A DNA stretch of 64,000 nt from Streptomyces noursei. GTDB taxonomy: Bacteria > Actinomycetota > Actinomycetes > Streptomycetales > Streptomycetaceae. Made by a program: the position numbers and the translations under genes. The stretch spans positions 3,348,001 through 3,412,000 of the forward strand of contig NZ_CP070326.1 of NCBI RefSeq assembly GCF_016917755.1. Direction: 5' to 3'. The notes below the pieces were generated by a model, which made no database searches, was not told the origin of the DNA, and was given only the letters and a program-made list of their open reading frames with translations. Positions 60,252 to 64,000 of this stretch are shown here, in pieces (the first letter of the stretch is position 1; every line of letters starts with the position of its first letter).

Positions 60252-60265
60252 TAGAACAAGTTTCA
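60252..60265. promoter_or_regulatory. KstR-type operator between kstR and the GT operon
   Basis: TAGAACAAGTTTCA matches TNNAACNNGTTNNA exactly. It is 54 bases from the glycosyltransferase start on one side and 163 bases from the kstR start on the other, consistent with autoregulation and possibly with control of the divergent operon. Confidence 0.87.
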
Positions 60266-60428
60266 GAACTGAAAAGCTACTGATCAGTTCACCGAGTTTC
60301 GAATCTACCGGCCGGGAACGGAGCGAAAAGAGCCGCACCAGGTGATTCGCGCCACGACAGGACCCCTGCCATGCTGTGCCGATCACACACCACCGGCACT
60401 CACCGCATCGCGGACGGAAAGCCACGGA

Positions 60429-61130
60429 ATGGGACACATGACTACGGAATCCAAGGCGGCCGGGCCGGCGCTTCCGGCTAGTCCTCCCCTGACCGAACGT
60501 CAGGAGGCCCGGCGCCGCCGCATCCTGCACACCAGCGCCAAGCTGGCCAGCCGCGGCGGCTTCGACGCCGTCCAGATGCGCGAGGTGGCCGAATCCTCCG
60601 GAGTCGCGCTCGGCACCCTCTACCGCTACTTCCCGTCCAAGGTGCACCTGCTCGTCGCCACCATGCAGGACCAGCTCCAGCACATGCACGAGACGCTGCG
60701 CAAGCGCCCCCCGTCGGAGGAGGACCCCGGCGCTCGGGTCGCCCAGACGCTGATGCGGGCCTTCCGCGCCCTGCAGCGCGAACCGCACCTGGCCGACGCG
60801 ATGGTGCGCGCGCTGACCTTCGCCGACCGGTCCGTCAGCCCCGAGGTGGACACCGTCTCCCGGCTGACCACCGCGATCATCCTCGACGCCATGGCCCCGC
60901 CCGTCGCCCACCCCCCCTCGAAGGGGCCGGCGCGCCCCGCCGTCCCGCCCACCCCCGAACAGCTCTCCGCGGTCCGGGTCATCGAGCACACCTGGCACTC
61001 GGCGCTGATCACCTGGCTGTCCGGGCGCGCCTCGATCGCCCAGGTGAAGATCGACATCGAAACCGTCTGCCGCCTGATCGACCTGACGGCCCCGGGCCGG
61101 ACGCAGGACCGTCACCCTCCCTCCGCATAA
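60429..61130 (+). CDS. kstR: KstR-like TetR repressor of steroid/lipid catabolism
   Basis: 233 residues from ATG 60429 (60438 is also possible). The HTH region RRRRILHTSAKLASRGGFDA then VQMREVAESSGVALGTLYRY and FPSKVHLLVATM is close to mycobacterial KstR, including VQMR, VAxGTLYRYFPSKVHLLV and the following AxxREPxLxxAMxRAxxFAD segment in the ligand domain. The C-terminus ends with the usual HTWHSALITWLSGRASI helices. In mycobacteria the repressor is released by 3-oxo-cholestenoyl-CoA. Matching operators occur at 41071, 50238 and 60252. A tail of low complexity (GRTQDRHPPSA) follows. Confidence 0.9.
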   Translation: MGHMTTESKAAGPALPASPPLTERQEARRRRILHTSAKLASRGGFDAVQMREVAESSGVALGTLYRYFPSKVHLLVATMQDQLQHMHETLRKRPPSEEDPGARVAQTLMRAFRALQREPHLADAMVRALTFADRSVSPEVDTVSRLTTAIILDAMAPPVAHPPSKGPARPAVPPTPEQLSAVRVIEHTWHSALITWLSGRASIAQVKIDIETVCRLIDLTAPGRTQDRHPPSA

Positions 61131-61435
61131 CCTCCCCCCGCACACGGGTAATTGGCCCGCAAGGGGCCCTCCCGCCCCCTACGGGTCCGACCACCCCACC
61201 CCCTACGGGCCCCGCCACGTGCGTTCACGGAGCCCGGCCGAGCCCACCCCGTCCAGGCTCCGGAGAACCCTGGACGGGGTGGGGCCTTGCGACGTCCCTC
61301 ACCGGCGAAGCGGCACCCCGCATACGAGGGCGGACGGGGCCGGAGCCGCCACACGTCTGCCGTGATCCGGCTGATCCCCCGTCGGGAGACACCGCGCCGC
61401 CGCAATTGGCGCTCACCGCAGCGGAGTTCATCGGG
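61131..61435. other. Intergenic region
   Basis: About 300 bases. It contains two CCCCCTACGGG copies (near 61176 and 61199) and the 61243-61283 terminator; no supported gene. Confidence 0.5.
61243..61283. terminator. Terminator after kstR
   Basis: CCCACCCCGTCCAGG at 61243-61257 pairs perfectly with CCTGGACGGGGTGGG at 61269-61283 across an 11-base loop. It ends kstR on one side and the small minus-strand operon on the other. Confidence 0.82.
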
Positions 61436-61597
61436 TCACTCTTCGGGCGTGGCCTGTCGCCCCTTCGCCTGGCAGATCGCACAGGGATCTGGACACGACG
61501 GCACTGGATCACCAGGGGGCACGTAGACGACGCCCTCACCCGTCGCCACCAACGGCGGTCGTAGCTCCGGCGGCCTCAACCTGGCCCGCTCGGTCAT
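61436..61597 (-). CDS. Small Cys-containing protein
   Basis: 53 residues from ATG 61597: RLRPPELRPPLVATGEG, then VVYVPPGDPVPSCPDPCAIC with a CxxxCxxC cluster, then a short charged tail. The ATG overlaps the stop of the preceding gene (ATGA). Probably a zinc-binding small protein; the family is common in Streptomyces but unnamed. Confidence 0.68.
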   Translation of the reverse strand: MTERARLRPPELRPPLVATGEGVVYVPPGDPVPSCPDPCAICQAKGRQATPEE

Positions 61598-61791
61598 GTC
61601 TTCGCCTTCCGTACGTGAGAGTGGCGGCGCATCTCGACGTTGCGGTCGATCACCGTCGCCTTGTCTCCGATGGCACGCGCCACCGCACGCTGCTCGGCCA
61701 GGGCGGCACACACGTCACACCCGGCGACAGGTTCGGGTTCCGGCGCCGGAAACGGGTCGGACAGGTGAACCGGGCGGCACTTGCGGGGCAT
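61594..61791 (-). CDS. Small hypothetical protein with CxxC
   Basis: 65 residues from ATG 61791: MPRKCRPVHLSDPFPAPE, then EPVAGCDVCAALAEQRAVAR and a basic helix. It overlaps the stop of 61791-62078 by one base (TGATG) and the next start by four, so the three genes form one coupled operon. Function unknown. Confidence 0.68.
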   Translation of the reverse strand: MPRKCRPVHLSDPFPAPEPEPVAGCDVCAALAEQRAVARAIGDKATVIDRNVEMRRHSHVRKAKT

Positions 61792-62078
61792 CAGACCATC
61801 GCCTCCACCCCGTAGATCCGGCGCGGGCCGGTATCGACACCATGCACGGCCTGCCACAGCGCCCGTTGCTCCTCGGGAGTGAGGATGGAGGGGCGGATCA
61901 GGGCCGAGTCCTCGCCATGAAGCAGTCCCGCGTGCCGGACGGGAACGTACGGACGTACGGGCGTCGGCGCGTCCTCAGACCATGTGGCGGGCAGTGCACT
62001 GGCCGACCGATGGCGGCCCGCCGCTGGCAGTAACCGAAGCAATAGCACTTCGACAAGACGGGCGATACGGTTCGGCAT
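61791..62078 (-). CDS. Small hypothetical protein with a TTA codon
   Basis: 95 residues from ATG 62078. Hydrophobic basic start (IARLVEVLLLRLLPAAGRHR), then VRHAGLLHGEDSALIRPSIL and TPEEQRALWQAVHGVDTG. It contains one TTA codon (in LLLRLLP), suggesting bldA dependence. First gene of a three-gene operon divergent from the XRE-TPR regulator at 62248. Function unknown. Confidence 0.66.
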   Translation of the reverse strand: MPNRIARLVEVLLLRLLPAAGRHRSASALPATWSEDAPTPVRPYVPVRHAGLLHGEDSALIRPSILTPEEQRALWQAVHGVDTGPRRIYGVEAMV

Positions 62079-62247
62079 GTTGACGCTCCTCTACAGCGTT
62101 GGCCGCGCCCCCGGACGTTCGCCGCTCCAGCAACGTCGCGGGGGTCTCTTTGTGTCGTCCCATCGAAGTGGGCCAGGGTTCCTTGAAAGAGGCGCCAGCC
62201 AGGGGGCCAGGAAGGGGCCAGAATGGGAACGGAGAGGGGGCCAGCGA

Positions 62248-63489
62248 GTGGCGGATGAACGGCGACGGCAGTTCGGTGCGTACTTGGCACGCCTGAGACG
62301 CGATGCCCACAAGAGTCAACGTCAGCTTGCTGCCTTACTGTGTGCTGTCTCGGGCACACCGTCCCTCACGCGGAACGAGGTCTCCCGGTGGGAGCGCGGC
62401 GAGCGCATTCCGGAAGCCTGGCTGCCGTTCATCGCGGAAGTCTTAGGGGTTCCTGTCGGAGAATTGGAACGAGCCGCCGCGCACGCCCGCGGTGAGTCGG
62501 ACGGGCCACCGTTCGGGGCCGCCGTGATCCTCTCCGAGCTGATTCCGCCGCGCGACCTGTTGGCGCCACTCGCCACACGCGCCGGTCGCCGCATCGGCAG
62601 CGACGACGTGGCGAACCTCGCAGCCCGTGTACACGGCTTCCGACTCGCCGATGACGTACTCGCCGGGGGCGATCTCATGGCACCCGTGTTCCGCGAACTC
62701 AACGCAGCCATGCGGTTGTACCGCGAGAGCACGCACACAGAAGCGGTCGGCAGTGCACTGTTGGCCCAGATCGGCGAACTGGCTCAGATCGCCGGATGGA
62801 TCGCCAGTGATGCGGGACGTCACGAGAAGGCTGAACACGTGTACCGCATCGGGATCGAAGCGGCGCGGCAGGCAGGGAACGGCCCGTTGGTCGCGAACCT
62901 AGCGGGGAGCCTCGCCTACCAACTCAGCAACACCGGACAAGAACGCGTCGGCCTCGATCTCGCTCGCGCCGCCCTGGCGGAAGCCGGACCGGACGCCCCG
63001 TCCAAGACGCGTGCACTTTTCTTCGACCGCGTGGCGTGGGCCCACGCCCGCGCCGGAGAGGCACAGCCCGCAATGCAGGCGCTCGGGCAAGCGCACGACG
63101 CGCTGAGCAAAGCCGACGAAGACGCGCCCCGATGGGCGTACTGGGTGAGCACGGAAGAACTTGAGGTGATGGACGCCCGAGTCTTCACCGAACTGCACCG
63201 TCCCTTGCGTGCCGTTCCGTTGTTGACCGACGTACTGAGCCGCTACGACGCCACACACGCGCGAGAGGTCGCCCTCTACCGCTCATGGCTCGCGGTCGCC
63301 CTTGCCAACGCCAACGAGCCGGAGCAAGCAGCCGAGGAAGCACGACGTGTTGTCTCCGCGTCTGCGGATATGGCGAGTGACCGCACCGCCTCTCGGGCTC
63401 GTGTCGTACTCCAGCGACTCCGGGACTTCGAGGAAGTACCCGAGGTCCGCGACTTGCTTCACGATCACGGGCATGTACTCAGTGCGTAA
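62248..63489 (+). CDS. XRE-family regulator with TPR-like domain, two TTA codons
   Basis: 413 residues from GTG 62248 (GGAGAGG about 10 bases upstream). The HTH is at residues 6-70 (FGAYLARLRRDAHKSQRQLA, then LTRNEVSRWERGERIPEAW). The remaining ~330 residues are helical repeats of TPR type, e.g. ALLAQIGELAQIAGWIASDA, GRHEKAEHVYRIGIEAARQA, NLAGSLAYQLSNTGQ and RVAWAHARAGEAQPAMQALG. Such proteins resemble peptide-pheromone-type or NsdA-like regulators of development and antibiotic production. Codons 30 and 66 are TTA, so translation should require bldA tRNA. Divergent from the small-gene operon, 169 bases away. Confidence 0.88.
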   Translation: MADERRRQFGAYLARLRRDAHKSQRQLAALLCAVSGTPSLTRNEVSRWERGERIPEAWLPFIAEVLGVPVGELERAAAHARGESDGPPFGAAVILSELIPPRDLLAPLATRAGRRIGSDDVANLAARVHGFRLADDVLAGGDLMAPVFRELNAAMRLYRESTHTEAVGSALLAQIGELAQIAGWIASDAGRHEKAEHVYRIGIEAARQAGNGPLVANLAGSLAYQLSNTGQERVGLDLARAALAEAGPDAPSKTRALFFDRVAWAHARAGEAQPAMQALGQAHDALSKADEDAPRWAYWVSTEELEVMDARVFTELHRPLRAVPLLTDVLSRYDATHAREVALYRSWLAVALANANEPEQAAEEARRVVSASADMASDRTASRARVVLQRLRDFEEVPEVRDLLHDHGHVLSA

Positions 63490-63619
63490 GGCAATAACGG
63501 GGGTTGGTGGCAGGTTCGAGGAGCCGTTGCCGTGTCGACTCGCTCCCGTCCTGCGACGGCTCGGAGAACACCGGACCGTGCCCGACGTCGCCGAGGTCTT
63601 GGAAAAGGCCCGTGCATGA
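63473..63619 (+). CDS. Small hypothetical protein overlapping the regulator
   Basis: 48 residues, MYSVRKAITGVGGRFEEPLP then CRLAPVLRRLGEHRTVPDVA. Overlaps the regulator's last 17 bases. No strong ribosome binding site. Coupled translation is plausible, but the call is tentative. Confidence 0.45.
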   Translation: MYSVRKAITGVGGRFEEPLPCRLAPVLRRLGEHRTVPDVAEVLEKARA

Positions 63620-63832
63620 CAGTTACTGCTCGCGGACCGGCCCGACGGTAGTGGCGATCCAGCGGAGGTAGGCATCCGACCCGGCCACGAGCGGAACGGC
63701 CGAGACTTCGGGGTTCTTCCCGCCGTGGCGGTGCAGCCGTAAGCCCACGGTGGGTCACCCACCATGGGCTTGCCGTCGGGTGACGGGACGTAGCATGGGC
63801 AGTAACCGTCATTCGGCTACCCGGAGTTGGTC

Positions 63833-64000
63833 ATGAGGCCATCAACTGCGATCCCGGCAGAGGTACTGGCTCGGAGTGATGTCCGAGAAGCCATTGAGGC
63901 GCATGACTTCGGCCAGCTCTTCTACCTGGTTCGAAAATGGGCCGGGATCACCTACAACCAAATTGCGGAATCGTGCGGTATCGAGTCTTCCCGCATCAGC
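63833..64000 (+). CDS. XRE/HTH-type regulator, 3' end cut off
   Basis: 56 codons visible from ATG 63833 (GGAG 7 bases upstream): AEVLARSDVREAIEAHDFGQ then LFYLVRKWAGITYNQIAESC, an HTH with the usual Streptomyces LFxLVRKWAG opening of XRE-TPR proteins. The rest is beyond the window. The upstream intergenic region has an 8-base palindrome-like ACGGTGGGTCACCCACCAT near 63748. Confidence 0.78.
   Translation, partial: MRPSTAIPAEVLARSDVREAIEAHDFGQLFYLVRKWAGITYNQIAESCGIESSRIS

Noticed and set aside
1..64000. tRNA, rRNA, prophage or complete insertion sequence
   Set aside because: None could be recognised by eye. rnpB is the only structured RNA gene I can support; a tRNAscan and IS search would settle this.

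Overview
The window is high-GC actinobacterial chromosome, almost certainly Streptomyces. The evidence is the strong third-position G/C codon use, GTG starts with GGAGG-type ribosome binding sites, rare TTA codons limited to a few small or regulatory genes, an actinobacterial class A RNase P RNA, a fused RNase H/acid phosphatase of the type known from S. coelicolor (SCO2299), WhiJ-like regulators with DUF6879 partners, and secreted ricin/AbfB/ALF proteins.

Layout. 1-6.7 kb: the 3' end of a beta-propeller protein, then an unknown gene, a glycosyltransferase-Stealth fusion and an LCP ligase, which together look like a phosphate-containing cell-wall glycopolymer cassette. 7-9.7 kb: a second beta-propeller and a secreted FG-GAP/VCBS protein. 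10.7-19.4 kb: five consecutive exported proteins (ALF-AbfB, two ricin-type lectins, an ALF protein, and a 1324-residue ALF/coiled-coil protein). The last has a C-terminal tail of different composition and is followed 15 bases later by a small acidic gene; I read these as a polymorphic toxin and its immunity protein. 19.4-27 kb is an accessory zone. It holds a DUF6882 gene, broken GPP34, aldo/keto reductase and TetR genes, a phosphorothioate-DNA HNH endonuclease, a WhiJ/DUF6879 regulatory cassette with AAGTTC repeats, and several very small genes.

27-38 kb is mostly conserved chromosome: rnpB, a frameshifted MerR gene, an RNB ribonuclease, yaaA, eda, the Nif3/zinc-ribbon/RNase H operon (with a CTG start), an iron-box-controlled siderophore-binding lipoprotein, and a beta-propeller-like protein. 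38-61 kb contains a KstR-type steroid/lipid catabolic mini-regulon. A fused acyl-CoA dehydrogenase, MaoC hydratase, SDR dehydrogenase and SCP-x thiolase supply all four steps of one beta-oxidation round, and a zinc alcohol dehydrogenase lies in the same operon as the MaoC and SDR genes. Near-perfect TNNAACNNGTTNNA operators precede both operons and kstR itself. Between and beside these lie an ABC exporter with a two-component system, an MFS transporter, a methyltransferase, a cell-wall amidase, an F420-type oxidoreductase and a glycosyltransferase/methyltransferase/toroid operon divergent from kstR. 61.4-64 kb: a minus-strand operon of tiny Cys-containing genes divergent from an XRE-TPR regulator with two TTA codons, and the start of another HTH gene.

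Starts were chosen from ribosome binding sites and overlaps. Family names come from recognising motifs by eye; no database search was run.
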